DNA from: CAYZTY01 sp964444665
GTDB lineage: Bacteria > Planctomycetota > Phycisphaerae > Sedimentisphaerales > CAYZTY01
NCBI GenBank assembly: GCA_964444665.1
Contig: CAYUIE010000003.1
Coordinates: 236,627-300,626 of the forward strand
DNA: 64,000 bases
Reading direction: 5' to 3'
Shown: piece by piece, positions 28,957 to 37,554 of the stretch
Position numbering within the stretch: the first letter of the stretch is position 1
Layout of the letters: every line of letters starts with the position of its first letter
Translations under genes and position numbers: made by a program
The notes under the pieces: generated by a model
The model's database searches: none
What the model was told of the DNA's origin: nothing
Seen by the model: only the letters and a program-made list of their open reading frames with translations

Positions 28957-30054
28957 ATGCGCATTTGCTTTATCTCACAGGGACAATTTCTCCATACTGA
29001 CGCCTACCTGGATTATTTTAAGAGCAGCGGATATGAAGTGCATTATATTTCGCTAACTCCTACTCCGGAAAGAGAAGTACCAACTTATAATCTGGGGTTT
29101 GGTAAGAAATATTCAAACACTGAGGGTAAATGGAAATATCCTATTAGCATGCTTCGAGCAAGAAGGCTGGTCCAAAGGTTAAAGCCGGACATTGTACACA
29201 CACACTATGCTTCAAGCGGCGGCTTGGCGGGTCTTGTTTGTAACCTTCATCCTACAATTGTAACGGTGCACGGAACTGACCTAATGGTTAAGATAAAATC
29301 TGGAATATGGCGACTTTTACTGAAAGCCGTATTTAACCATGCAGATTGCATTAACACAGTCTCAGAAGACCTCAAAAATATGACCTTAAGCCTCGGCATT
29401 CCTCCCGACAAAATCAAGACGTTCACGCTGGGAATTAATACCGAAAAATTCTCTTTTCTTGAACGGCCGATTATTAATAGAAATCAGCCGCTAAAGTTTG
29501 TCTGCACAAGAGCTCTGGCCCCAGTTTATGACCATCCCACCATAATAAACGCCCTTGGTATTTTGAAACGTAAAGATATTGATTTCCGTACGACTTTTGT
29601 TGGGACAGGAGATATGAAGGAAAAACTCGAGCAACAAACTGCCGATTTGGGTCTTACAGACCGGGTAACTTTCCTGGGAAGTGTCGAAAATAATGAATTG
29701 CCTAAAATATTGCATGGAAACGATGCTTATCTATCCTCTTCCATAAGGGACGGAACAAGTCTTTGTTTGCTTGAAGCAATGGCAACAGGAATATTTCCAA
29801 TTGTCTCTCGTATAAAAGCAAATACCGCATGGTTGGACGATGGTGAAAGTGGTTTATTATATAAAGTTGGTGACGCAGATGATTTGGCAAAGTGCATTAT
29901 GAAACTGCTTAACCAGCCGGAAATTGCTGTAGAAGCTGCACGACGCAATAGAAAAAAGGTGGTTGAAAAAGGGGATAGAAATAATAATATGAAGTGCCTG
30001 GAGCGAATTTATAAAGATTTGATTGATAAAACGCATACAGGCGAGACTGAATAA
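28957..30054 (+). CDS. GT4-type glycosyltransferase
   Basis: A 365-residue GT-B enzyme. The N-terminal half has PDIVHTHYASSGGLAGLVCN and VTVHGTDLM, a strong GT4 acceptor-domain pattern. The C-terminal half has FVCTRALAPVYDHPTIINAL and AYLSSSIRDGTSLCLLEAMATGIFPIVSRI, the donor site. It stands 79 bases after the CapK-like gene. The linkage it makes is not predictable. Confidence 0.87.
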   Translation: MRICFISQGQFLHTDAYLDYFKSSGYEVHYISLTPTPEREVPTYNLGFGKKYSNTEGKWKYPISMLRARRLVQRLKPDIVHTHYASSGGLAGLVCNLHPTIVTVHGTDLMVKIKSGIWRLLLKAVFNHADCINTVSEDLKNMTLSLGIPPDKIKTFTLGINTEKFSFLERPIINRNQPLKFVCTRALAPVYDHPTIINALGILKRKDIDFRTTFVGTGDMKEKLEQQTADLGLTDRVTFLGSVENNELPKILHGNDAYLSSSIRDGTSLCLLEAMATGIFPIVSRIKANTAWLDDGESGLLYKVGDADDLAKCIMKLLNQPEIAVEAARRNRKKVVEKGDRNNNMKCLERIYKDLIDKTHTGETE

Positions 30055-30157
30055 AAACATATAAACCTTACTTTGGCAGCGGATATCCCCAAAAACTCAT
30101 TTGTATATCTATCAGGATAATGGCACACAGCCATCAGGAAAAAGCAGGAGGTAGCAC

Positions 30158-30304
30158 ATCCATATATTAGTTGTACATCAGTACTACCTACATAATGGCA
30201 AGGCTGGAGGCTCACACTGGAATCAATTCGCGAAGTTTGGGGCGAAGGCAGGTCTTGTAAACGCCCTGATGCTATTAACAAAGGCACATCATTACTCTAA
30301 GTAA
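30158..30304 (+). pseudogene. truncated glycosyltransferase N-terminus (start codon ATC)
   Basis: The frame reads HILVVHQYYLHNGKAGGSHW and continues NQFAKFGAKAGL to TAA 30302. It aligns with the first 30 residues of the gene at 30404 (NILLIHQYFMKSMQVGGGSRW). A good ribosome-binding site GGAGG (30146-30150) precedes ATC at 30158 exactly where ATG is expected, so the start codon looks mutated. The remaining 350 or more residues are missing. It is the only feature in the gap 30055-30403. Confidence 0.7.
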
Positions 30305-30403
30305 GTAAGTTCGATTGATAACTCTGGTTAAAGCGACTTGATAACTCGTATAAAAAGACTTTTTGGATTAATCGGTCATCCCGGGAAATTATGGAGGTAA
30401 CGA

Positions 30404-31654
30404 GTGAATATTTTGCTAATCCATCAATACTTTATGAAAAGCATGCAGGTAGGAGGCGGTTCGAGATGGAACGAGATGACGAAAGTATGGGCAGAACAAG
30501 GGCATAAAATCACCGTAATAGCCGGTATGTACTGTCTTTCTTTGGGCAAAAAGAATCCCGAATACGAAGGCAAATTATTCAAGCAAGAAAGTGTTCAAGA
30601 AGGATTAAGAGTAATCCGTGTCCATACTTCTTCCAAATATAATAAAAACTATCTTTGGCGAAGCTGGGCGTATATTAGCTTTATTTTGTTTGGCTTGGTT
30701 GGCAGTTTACTTTTTGCGCGCCGTAGTTTTGATGTGGTAATTGCTTCCAGTCCACCTTTAACTGTAGGGCCGCTTGGAGTAGTGATTTCTTGGTTCAAAA
30801 GATGTCCCTTTATATTCGAAGTTAGGGATCTTTGGCCGGAATCCGCAATTGACACCGGCGTTTTGACGAACAAATGGCTTATCAAGCTGATGTACTTCAT
30901 GGAGAAGATTTCTTACAAAAAATCTTCCGCTATAAATGTGCTTACACCAGCTTTCCGAAAAAGCATCAGTGAAAGAAAAAAAATCTCTCCTGATAAAATC
31001 TGGATGATACCAAACGCAGCGGATTTGGAACTGGTAAAGCCGGGACCGATGCAAAATGAAATACGAAAGAGACATAACTGGGATGACAAATTTGTCGGAT
31101 TATATATAGGAGCACACGGAAAAGCCAACTATCTGTGGCAACTGATCCAAACTGCAGAACTGTTGAGAAACGACCCTGAGTATCTTATAGTTTGTGTAGG
31201 CAATGGAATGGAGCGCGACGCATTGATCCAAAAAGCTAAACAAGATAATTTGACAAACATTCAATTCCTTCCATCGGTTGCAAAACGCGATGTCTACAAA
31301 TATTTGAATGCCTGTAATGTGTCACTGATAGTATTGAAAAAGGTGGAATCTTTTAAAACCGTCTATCCAAACAAGATGTTTGATTCAATGGCCGCGGCCC
31401 GTCCTGTTATTCTTGCAATCGATGGAGTCGCACGAAAGCTTATCGAAGATGGAAAAGCAGGAATTTATGTCGAGCCGGAGAATGCAGAAGAAATTGCCAA
31501 TGCGATGAAATTTTACAGGTCATCACCGGAAACCGCCATGCAGCACGGGCAAAATGGATACGAATTTGCAAAACAAAACTACGACCGTCGTAACTTAGCA
31601 GCTAAATATATAAAATTAATAGAAGAAAAAGTTATTAGAAATCCTAATAAATGA
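30404..31654 (+). CDS. WbuB-like GT4 glycosyltransferase
   Basis: A 416-residue GT-B enzyme starting at GTG behind GGAGG. The N-terminus NILLIHQYFMKSM...GGSRWNEM, the middle PFIFEVRDLWPESAIDTG, and the C-terminal FVGLYIGAHGKANYLWQLIQTAEL are typical of the WbuB/WcaI group, which often uses UDP-GlcNAc-like or FucNAc-like donors. The donor site near NKMFDSMAAARPVILAIDG is complete. A decayed partial copy lies just upstream. Confidence 0.87.
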   Translation: MNILLIHQYFMKSMQVGGGSRWNEMTKVWAEQGHKITVIAGMYCLSLGKKNPEYEGKLFKQESVQEGLRVIRVHTSSKYNKNYLWRSWAYISFILFGLVGSLLFARRSFDVVIASSPPLTVGPLGVVISWFKRCPFIFEVRDLWPESAIDTGVLTNKWLIKLMYFMEKISYKKSSAINVLTPAFRKSISERKKISPDKIWMIPNAADLELVKPGPMQNEIRKRHNWDDKFVGLYIGAHGKANYLWQLIQTAELLRNDPEYLIVCVGNGMERDALIQKAKQDNLTNIQFLPSVAKRDVYKYLNACNVSLIVLKKVESFKTVYPNKMFDSMAAARPVILAIDGVARKLIEDGKAGIYVEPENAEEIANAMKFYRSSPETAMQHGQNGYEFAKQNYDRRNLAAKYIKLIEEKVIRNPNK

Positions 31655-31827
31655 AATCGGCCTTTACTCCTGACTTTGTTATCTTTGGCTGGTGCAGTAT
31701 AGTATATACGATTATACGGTCACCTGGATGAAGGGATACAGGTGTTTATGTGCGTGATGCTTCGTCGTTAGCAATGTAGCTTTCATAAATGGCTTTGGAT
31801 GTATAAACAAAGCTGCCGGAGAAACAA

Positions 31828-33021
31828 ATGCGTTGTGATGCGCTAGTTGGATATGCCTGGTGTCGTTCAAGCTACGTTGCTATTCGCAGTCTTAGTCAAT
31901 TAGGACTCCACGTAGCGGCAGCCGACACCACAAGATTTGGAATGGGACAGTGCTCTAAGCACACTTCCGCCCGTTATGTCCACGCAAATCCTCGAATCGA
32001 CCCAGAGCAATTCATAACAGATATAATACAAATACTGAAGGACTGCCAAGCTTATTTTTATCTTCCGGGACATGATGAAGGCGAGATTGTGGTTCGCTAC
32101 CGCAACCGACTTCCCAAAGATGTCGTTGTCCCCCTTGCTGGCTATGACACTTTAGTTCTGGCAAACGACAAAATGCAAACAGCCAAAATTGCCTCGGAAC
32201 TTGATATACCCACACCCCGTTTGATACATTGGCAAAATATGGATGAACTAAAAAATGCCGTCGAAAAAATTGATAAACCAATGGTTATAAAGCTCCGCCG
32301 AGGCTCCGGAGCGAAAGCAGTCTTCTATGCTCACGGCTCTGAGGAAGTGGTTTCCACAGCGAATTCGCTTATAAAACGATACAACTTATCACCGGAACGC
32401 TATCCGATAGTACAGGAGCGCGTATCAGGTGAAGGCTGGGGCGTGTCGTGCCTTTACTGGAACGGTGAACGAATCGCTTCTTTTACTCATCGCCGGCTGC
32501 GCGAGAAGATTACTACCGGAGGAACGAGTACCCTGCGCCAGTCTATACACAATCAGTCGATAGAGGCATACGCACACAGGCTCTTAGACCGCCTCCGCTG
32601 GCATGGACTGGTAATGGTTGAGTTTAAGTGGGATCCTGTCGAAAAACAATCCTGGTTCATTGAGATTAATCCACGACTTTGGGGCAGTATCGCCCTACCT
32701 GTTGCATGTGGTGTAGACTTCCCGGCAATGACCTACATTGCAGCCACTCGGGGATTAAAGGAAGCACGCAAGCTGTATCACGGGTACCCGGATGGAATCG
32801 TAGCTCGTTGGTATTTGGGAGACCTTATACTCAGTGCCACTCTCTTAGCAAAACTACATCCTATAGCTGCACTGAGATTACTGCTGCCGGGCGGGGCAGA
32901 TGTATATGATGACCTGTTATGGGATGACCTCGGCGCAACCGCATCCGAATTTGCATCGTATTTTATAAGATTTCTAAAGTATCGCTCAACAAATCCACCG
33001 GCTCAAGGTGCTCTTGGTTAG
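31828..33021 (+). CDS. ATP-grasp enzyme
   Basis: A 397-residue protein with the ATP-grasp fold: a pre-ATP domain up to about residue 110, then LANDKMQTAKIASELDIPTPR, the nucleotide-binding KPMVIKLRRGSGAKAV, QERVSGEGWGVSCLYWNG and the metal-binding WFIEINPRLWGSIALPVACGVDFP. Such enzymes join a carboxylate to an amine with ATP. In surface-polymer loci they may add an amino acid to a uronic acid. Start and length are normal. The substrate is not known. Confidence 0.82.
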   Translation: MRCDALVGYAWCRSSYVAIRSLSQLGLHVAAADTTRFGMGQCSKHTSARYVHANPRIDPEQFITDIIQILKDCQAYFYLPGHDEGEIVVRYRNRLPKDVVVPLAGYDTLVLANDKMQTAKIASELDIPTPRLIHWQNMDELKNAVEKIDKPMVIKLRRGSGAKAVFYAHGSEEVVSTANSLIKRYNLSPERYPIVQERVSGEGWGVSCLYWNGERIASFTHRRLREKITTGGTSTLRQSIHNQSIEAYAHRLLDRLRWHGLVMVEFKWDPVEKQSWFIEINPRLWGSIALPVACGVDFPAMTYIAATRGLKEARKLYHGYPDGIVARWYLGDLILSATLLAKLHPIAALRLLLPGGADVYDDLLWDDLGATASEFASYFIRFLKYRSTNPPAQGALG

Positions 33022-33077
33022 CAGTTTGGTGGTGGATTGATGGGTATAATTATTTTATTATTCAGGAAACAGAGTAT

Positions 33078-33773
33078 ATGAAAGGTATTGATCCTCGCAA
33101 ACACAAGTATGAACAACTGGAGCCTCGCTGCATTCCTCAGGATTACTACGACTTTTCTTTCTACATCTCAAAGGAACGGATGATTACATATTGGTATCAG
33201 GTCAAAGAAATCCTGGGAAAACAACCTGATAAAGTACTTGAAGTTGGTATTGGAAACGGAATTGTTACCAGCATTCTCAAGTCTTATGGTATCAAAACCA
33301 CCACAGCGGATATCAATGAATCCCTCAGCCCCGACGTGGTGGTATCGATTACGGAATTGGATACCGGTTTTAAGAAGGGACAATTTCCATTTATACTTTG
33401 CGCCAGAGTATTACAACATTTGCCCTTTTCTGAATTTGACCGGGCATTGTCCCAGTTATGCTATGTTACACAAAAGTATGTATTGCTGACCCTACCAGTT
33501 GAAACTTTGCGCCTGTATTTACGATTCAGAGTTACGGGCAGTAAAGCAGTTACTGTATCAGTTCGGTTCCCCCTGATTGTAAAACAAATCCTGCAACGGT
33601 TTCTCAAAGTTGCCGATGATAGTAAGACCCAGAACTTCTGGAAAATTAACCAAAGGCGCGAAGTATCAATGCCCAATGTATGTCGAATCATACAAAATCA
33701 TTTCCTCATCGAGAAGACCTATCAAGTACCTGAAGATATGAGCCATGCGTTCTTTATTCTACGGAAAAAGTGA
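33078..33773 (+). CDS. class I SAM-dependent methyltransferase
   Basis: A 231-residue protein. VLEVGIGNGIVTSILKSYG is SAM motif I and TTADINES the acidic loop after strand 2. PFILCARVLQHLPFSEFDRAL matches the post-IV region of type-11 methyltransferases. It lies between the ATP-grasp gene and the deacetylase gene on the same strand and probably modifies a sugar or a lipid-linked intermediate. Acceptor unknown. Confidence 0.8.
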   Translation: MKGIDPRKHKYEQLEPRCIPQDYYDFSFYISKERMITYWYQVKEILGKQPDKVLEVGIGNGIVTSILKSYGIKTTTADINESLSPDVVVSITELDTGFKKGQFPFILCARVLQHLPFSEFDRALSQLCYVTQKYVLLTLPVETLRLYLRFRVTGSKAVTVSVRFPLIVKQILQRFLKVADDSKTQNFWKINQRREVSMPNVCRIIQNHFLIEKTYQVPEDMSHAFFILRKK

Positions 33774-33817
33774 GGGAAACAAATTTTATGTGTAATACGT
33801 GGAGTTAAACAAAAGAT

Positions 33818-34705
33818 ATGCCCACATCTAATGTTATTTCTATCGACGTTGAAGATTGGTATCATTCTTCGCTTGACCTCTTTAAGGACAGCGACGTTCC
33901 GCACGGCTCAAAACCCGAGCCAAGCGTTGTAAATAACACGCTTCAGACTTTAGATTTGCTTTCAGAAACAGGCAACAAAGCAACTTTTTTCATCTTGGGA
34001 ACCGTTGCAGAACACTATCCGAATATTGTAAAAGAAATACTCTCCAGGAAACATGAAGTTGCCACCCATGGGTATTCCCATAAATTAGTTTATAATATGA
34101 AGCCAGAGGAATTCAAGGATGACCTGAAAGTTTCCTTAGAGCATTTAAATAATGCCGGCTGCGGGCGGATTTTAGGCTACAGAGCACCGTATTGGTCCAT
34201 CACTAAACGCTCTTTATGGGCACTGGATGTCTTAAGCAAGCTCGGCTTCAAATATGACTCAAGCATCTTTCCTATAAAACGTGGTTTGTATGGTATTCCG
34301 GATGCGCCGACCGTACCGCACAAACTACCGCAAGGCCTGTGGGAATTTCCACCCACAACTATCAGATTTCCGGGGATAAATATACCGATTGCCGGCGGTG
34401 GTTATCTTCGTCTGACTCCATATTGGATAGTAGCCTCAGCAATACGCAAATCCTCCAGTCAGCATGTCAGAGTATTCTATTTTCATCCTTACGAATTGGA
34501 CCCAACGGACATCAAAGTAAAACACAAAGTTAGATCTGCCGGTTCGTTCGCCTATTGGTTACAGCAGATAGTCGGCCGAAGGTCAAACCCCGATAAGCTC
34601 AAGAAACTTTTATCAGAGTTTACATTTACATCAATCAGGCAAATCCTTGAGACTTTGGAAGGAGACAAACCTTTAAACTCAAATGAGAATATTAGTAATA
34701 ACTGA
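33818..34705 (+). CDS. XrtA/PEP-CTERM-type polysaccharide deacetylase
   Basis: A 295-residue NodB-fold hydrolase. The catalytic Asp pair is in SIDVEDWYHSS, the zinc HxxxH in THGYSH, and GYRAPYWSITKRSLWALDVL is the third motif. The extension FPPTTIRFPGINIPIAGGGYLRLTP and YFHPYELDP match the DUF3473-containing deacetylases tied to EpsH/XrtA exopolysaccharide loci. It removes N-acetyl groups from polymer. No exosortase is in the window. Its end overlaps the formyltransferase start by 23 bases. Confidence 0.87.
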   Translation: MPTSNVISIDVEDWYHSSLDLFKDSDVPHGSKPEPSVVNNTLQTLDLLSETGNKATFFILGTVAEHYPNIVKEILSRKHEVATHGYSHKLVYNMKPEEFKDDLKVSLEHLNNAGCGRILGYRAPYWSITKRSLWALDVLSKLGFKYDSSIFPIKRGLYGIPDAPTVPHKLPQGLWEFPPTTIRFPGINIPIAGGGYLRLTPYWIVASAIRKSSSQHVRVFYFHPYELDPTDIKVKHKVRSAGSFAYWLQQIVGRRSNPDKLKKLLSEFTFTSIRQILETLEGDKPLNSNENISNN

Positions 34706-35459
34706 AGAAGATGAGTATTATCTACCCCTCTCTATAGACTACCTCCTCAAGAATTGCAGTGAACAGATTGTAGGGGTTGTTTGTGCAAGGAATCCGCTCT
34801 TGCCAGGCAAATTTAAAGCTGCTCGCAAGTTTTACAAGGTTTTCGGATTCCGCCCGGTACTAATCCATGGATTGCGACTGGCTAAAGCCAAATTACTTGA
34901 TGCCTTTAACCGGCTTAATTTTACTGGACGATATTACTCTGTTAAACGTGTATGTAAGGCACATAAAACGCCTTTTGTATTTTCTGATAATATTAATTCG
35001 CCGGAATTTTTACAATACTGTAATGATCTAAATATTAATTTGATTGCTTCCGTTTCACCCACTCAAATATTCAAGGAAGACCTAATAAACCTGCCCAAAT
35101 ACGGTTGCATCAACATACATACAGCCAAACTGCCGATGTATCGCGGCCTATATCCTACCTATTGGGCGATGGCACTCGGCGAGAAAACTATAGGTATTAC
35201 TATCCACTACATTGAAAAGGGGATTGATACCGGCAAGATTATATTACAGGTCGATGTCGAAGTGCCGCCACATACCACGCTGGACGATATGTTAAAGGTA
35301 ACTAAACTCAAAGGTGCAGAGCTTTTAGTTAAGGCAATCACGCAAATAGTAAATGGTACGGTGCAGTCTTTCTATCCAGAAGGCCAGGGTTCTTACTATT
35401 CATTCCCGACACCGGATTCCTACAAACAGTTTATAAATCGCGGTTACAAATTGTGGTGA
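34683..35459 (+). CDS. formyltransferase-family protein
   Basis: A 258-residue protein with the Fmt/ArnA-N fold. NLIASVSPTQIFKEDLINLPKYGCINIHTAKLPMYRGLYPTYWAM carries the Asn-His of the catalytic set (NIHxxxLPxYRG) and IGITIHYIEKGIDTGKII the Asp. Such enzymes move a formyl group from 10-formyl-THF to an amine, often an amino sugar in surface polysaccharide. The overlap with the deacetylase suggests coupled expression: one exposes an amine, the other may formylate it. Confidence 0.83.
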   Translation: MRILVITEEDEYYLPLSIDYLLKNCSEQIVGVVCARNPLLPGKFKAARKFYKVFGFRPVLIHGLRLAKAKLLDAFNRLNFTGRYYSVKRVCKAHKTPFVFSDNINSPEFLQYCNDLNINLIASVSPTQIFKEDLINLPKYGCINIHTAKLPMYRGLYPTYWAMALGEKTIGITIHYIEKGIDTGKIILQVDVEVPPHTTLDDMLKVTKLKGAELLVKAITQIVNGTVQSFYPEGQGSYYSFPTPDSYKQFINRGYKLW

Positions 35460-35560
35460 TGTGTAATAAAAGGCCGTTTTTTCCCCCACTTTAAAGCAAA
35501 ATTTAGTAGTTCAAATACACGATAATAGCTACACACAATAGCTTATTCTTTTGTTACAAG

Positions 35561-35595
35561 GCCCCTTTTGTCCTTGACTAAAACGGGGCTTTTTA
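35561..35595 (+). terminator. rho-independent terminator of the polysaccharide cluster
   Basis: GCCCC-TTTT and AAAA-CGGGGC form a stem with a 10-base loop, followed by TTTTT. It lies about 100 bases after the formyltransferase gene on the same strand. Confidence 0.65.
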
Positions 35596-35602
35596 TTATA
35601 CT
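35574..35602 (+). promoter_or_regulatory. promoter of the KamA-family gene, inside the terminator
   Basis: TTGACT (35574-35579), 17 bases, TATACT (35597-35602). The -35 box lies in the loop of the terminator and the spacer contains its second arm. This gives a leader of about 90 bases before the proposed start codon at 35699. Confidence 0.6.
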
Positions 35603-35698
35603 ATGAGTATTCATAAGGGAGTGGGGGAAAGCGTCACAACTTGCGTTAGCTAAATAGGTTATCTCGCTGACACTAAGTATTACAGAGGAGGGCGCATT

Positions 35699-36817
35699 AT
35701 TAAGCTCAGGTACGTTACAAACGTAGGCAGGATACCGCAACTAAGCACGAGTGAGAAGCTCATTCTCGGCGAAGTGGCCCAGCGATTCGCCTTTCGGTCA
35801 AACAACTATTACCTGTCACTTATCGACTGGGAGGACGAAAAGGACCCCATCCGTCGAATAATAATTCCTCAGACGGCGGAGCTTGAAAACTGGGGCCGAC
35901 TCGACCCATCAAATGAGCACAGGTACACGGTTATGCGCGGCCTGGAGCACAAGTACCCCTCAACGGCACTATTGCTGGTAAGCAATGTTTGCGACGGGTT
36001 TTGCCGATACTGCTTCCGAAAACGGGTCTTTATGAAAAACTGCCAGGAGGTTCTCCGCGACATACCTGCGGCAATACAATACATCCGCGAACACAGGGAG
36101 ATAACCAATGTGCTGCTGAGCGGCGGCGATCCACTAAGTCTATCTACACAAAAACTGCATAAAATTATTAAGCAGCTGCGCCAGATTGAGCACATCGGAA
36201 TAATTCGTCTGGGAACGAAAATCCCGGCATATAATCCATATCGAATACTAAACGATCGCCATCTTATAAAAACCATCAACAAATACAGTACGCCGCAGAA
36301 AAGGATATATGTTATTACACACTTCGACCACCCGAGAGAGATAACAGATGTAGCAATCAAGGCGATAGCACTTTTACACAAGGCCGGCGCGGTGATGGAA
36401 AATCAAACGCCGCTTATACGCGGCATCAACGACGACCCCTTTGTGCTGGCAGAGCTATTCAGGACGCTGTCTTTCATCGGTATCTCGCCATACTATGTCT
36501 TCCAGTGTCGCCCGACAGTAGGCAATAAACCTTATGCCGTTCCAGTCGAAGAGGGATACGACATTTTCGAGTCTGCTAAGTCGATGGTCTCGGGCCTGGC
36601 GAAAACGGCTCGTTATATAATGAGCCACACCACGGGTAAGATTTCAATCGCTGGAAAAACCGAAGACCATATTTTCTTCAAGTATCACCGGACTGCAGAT
36701 GACGAAGATAACAGCCAAATGATTGTTGCCGCAAGCAATCCACAGGCTTACTGGTTCGAGGACTACCCGGAACTAATTGAATACCGCGAATTTGTAGAAC
36801 AACAAATTATTGGTTAG
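35699..36817 (+). CDS. KamA-family radical SAM enzyme (lysine 2,3-aminomutase-like)
   Basis: The CxxxCxxC cluster site is CDGFCRYC, followed by FRKRVF, as in KamA/EpmB-like aminomutases; GGDPLS and TPLIRGINDD are also family blocks. The first standard start, GTG 35774, would cut off conserved sequence: codons upstream read YVTNVGRIPQLSTSEK and GEVAQRFAFRSN, matching the family N-terminus. The only sensible start is ATT at 35699 (or ATT 35696) behind GAGGAGG, giving about 372 residues. Lysine versus other beta-amino acid, or protein lysine, as substrate is not settled. It has its own promoter. Confidence 0.85.
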   Translation: MKLRYVTNVGRIPQLSTSEKLILGEVAQRFAFRSNNYYLSLIDWEDEKDPIRRIIIPQTAELENWGRLDPSNEHRYTVMRGLEHKYPSTALLLVSNVCDGFCRYCFRKRVFMKNCQEVLRDIPAAIQYIREHREITNVLLSGGDPLSLSTQKLHKIIKQLRQIEHIGIIRLGTKIPAYNPYRILNDRHLIKTINKYSTPQKRIYVITHFDHPREITDVAIKAIALLHKAGAVMENQTPLIRGINDDPFVLAELFRTLSFIGISPYYVFQCRPTVGNKPYAVPVEEGYDIFESAKSMVSGLAKTARYIMSHTTGKISIAGKTEDHIFFKYHRTADDEDNSQMIVAASNPQAYWFEDYPELIEYREFVEQQIIG

Positions 36818-36921
36818 ACTAACAGGGTCAAATTCACTACAATAAGCAACAGAAAAGATTAAAATATAAAAGGGCCGGGTGATTGCGAACCATTTTAAGC
36901 TGTTTTCTTAAATCGGGGACA

Positions 36922-37554
36922 ATGGCCAAGGCAAATCTAAAACTCAGGTCTTTCTTTAAGCGAATCTTCGATATTTGCGCGGCTGCAGTGGCGTGCATTA
37001 TATTGGCGCCGATTTTCCTGTTGGTCTTTGCGGCAATCAGGCTGAGCAGCCTGGGACCAGCTATTTTTAAGCAACAGCGAGCAGGTAAAGACGGTAAAGC
37101 ATTCACCTTTTATAAATTTCGTACAATGAAAATTAATGTTGGACCGTTTGGCCCAAGTCCGAAATCAGACCAGGACCCTCGTTTAACAAGAGTGGGTAAA
37201 TTTCTGCGGGAATACTCACTGGATGAGTTGCCGCAGCTTTTTAATATTCTGAAAGGCGATATGAGTATAGTTGGACCCCGGCCGTTATATATCTCGCAAA
37301 TGGCAGAATGGAATGAAAGACAGAAGAAACGGCTTCTGGTTAAACCAGGCCTGACGGGCCTTGCCCAGATTTCAGGCCGAGGTGAACTTACACGTGAAGC
37401 AAAGTTAGAGCTTGACGTTCAATACGTGGAAAAAGCAAATCTATGGCTCGATATAAAAACAATCTGGGCCACACTCACCCAAATCACAGGCAGAAAAAGT
37501 ATCTACGAGAAGAAATACTCTGAAAGCGAATATACCCGCGGAGAAAAACCTTGA
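36922..37554 (+). CDS. initiating sugar-phosphate transferase (PglC/WcaJ type)
   Basis: About 210 residues from ATG 36922; a TTG at 36883 would add 13. A re-entrant hydrophobic helix (DICAAAVACIILAPIFLLV) is followed by the core RAGKDGKAFTFYKFRTM, LREYSLDELPQLFNILKGDMSIVGPRP and KPGLTGLAQISGRGEL. This is the bacterial sugar transferase domain that loads the first sugar-1-phosphate onto undecaprenyl phosphate, so it starts repeat-unit synthesis. Its stop overlaps the next start by 4 bases. Confidence 0.88.
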   Translation: MAKANLKLRSFFKRIFDICAAAVACIILAPIFLLVFAAIRLSSLGPAIFKQQRAGKDGKAFTFYKFRTMKINVGPFGPSPKSDQDPRLTRVGKFLREYSLDELPQLFNILKGDMSIVGPRPLYISQMAEWNERQKKRLLVKPGLTGLAQISGRGELTREAKLELDVQYVEKANLWLDIKTIWATLTQITGRKSIYEKKYSESEYTRGEKP

